This document shows positions 63,922 to 64,000 of a DNA stretch of 64,000 nucleotides, one piece after another. Below the pieces are notes generated by a model. It did no database searches, was not told where the DNA came from, and saw only the letters and a program-made list of their open reading frames with translations. The DNA comes from Trichoplax sp. H2 (Eukaryota; Placozoa; Uniplacotomia; Trichoplacea). The DNA is taken from the NCBI GenBank assembly GCA_003344405.1, contig NOWV01000178.1, forward strand, positions 1 through 64,000, read 5' to 3'. Made by a program: the position numbers and the translations under genes. Within the stretch, counting starts at the first letter, position 1, and every line of letters begins with the position of its first letter.

Positions 63922-64000
63922 CTACTACAGTATACTGCCCAGGGTAGTGTTAGCGTACTCTAGCAGAGTTACACTCGGCCAACTTCGCAGTAGGGGGGCG
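63922..64000. repeat. 79-bp direct repeat, copy 2, at window edge
   Basis: Second copy of 63760-63837, ending exactly where the window ends, so the array may continue. Could be the start of a satellite-like array or the subterminal repeat of a mobile element. Confidence 0.85.

Overview
The window is AT-rich nuclear DNA from an animal. It has spliced genes with short GT-AG introns, a spliced UDP-glucose pyrophosphorylase, PARP14-like macro-domain ADP-ribosyltransferases, and a large family of single-exon rhodopsin-like receptors. Low GC, compact introns and expanded intronless class A GPCRs fit an early-branching animal; a placozoan is my best guess, but this is inference.

Region 1 (1-30,000, plus strand): a tandem GPCR cluster. 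Five receptors are open end to end (2518, 7099, 13214, 22667, 25517). One is intact except for a 1-nt frameshift (16203), and at least five more are fragments or decayed copies. The first 17 kb is built from a repeating block of about 6.2 kb holding two or three receptor types in fixed order with their flanks. Mobile DNA has landed in these flanks, including one element inside another at about 12.0-12.95 kb.

Region 2 (29,000-54,850): a head-to-tail segmental duplication. Each copy runs GPCR relic, degenerate repeat of about 130 bp, spacer, then a PARP14-like gene on the minus strand. I could rebuild both PARP genes exon by exon with every intron phase consistent: 10 exons/1133 aa (34881-42038) and 9 exons/1170 aa (47136-53980). 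Domain order is a disordered N-terminus with SUMO-interaction-like motifs, a KH-like segment, a macro domain, a second degenerate macro-like segment, WWE and PARP catalytic. A decayed Helitron fragment lies between the two genes.

Region 3 (56,742-60,608, minus strand): a complete 13-exon UGP2 gene, 492 aa. The last 3 kb holds only degenerate repeats and a GC-richer direct repeat at the window edge.

Three runs of exactly 20 N (6743, 30772, 43299) are scaffold gaps. Each has the same sequence on both sides (304, 149 and 298 bp), so local duplications there may be assembly artefacts. Nothing suggests the receptors and enzymes act in one pathway. UGP2 is housekeeping, the receptors are orphans, and the PARPs belong to a family best known from vertebrate immunity.
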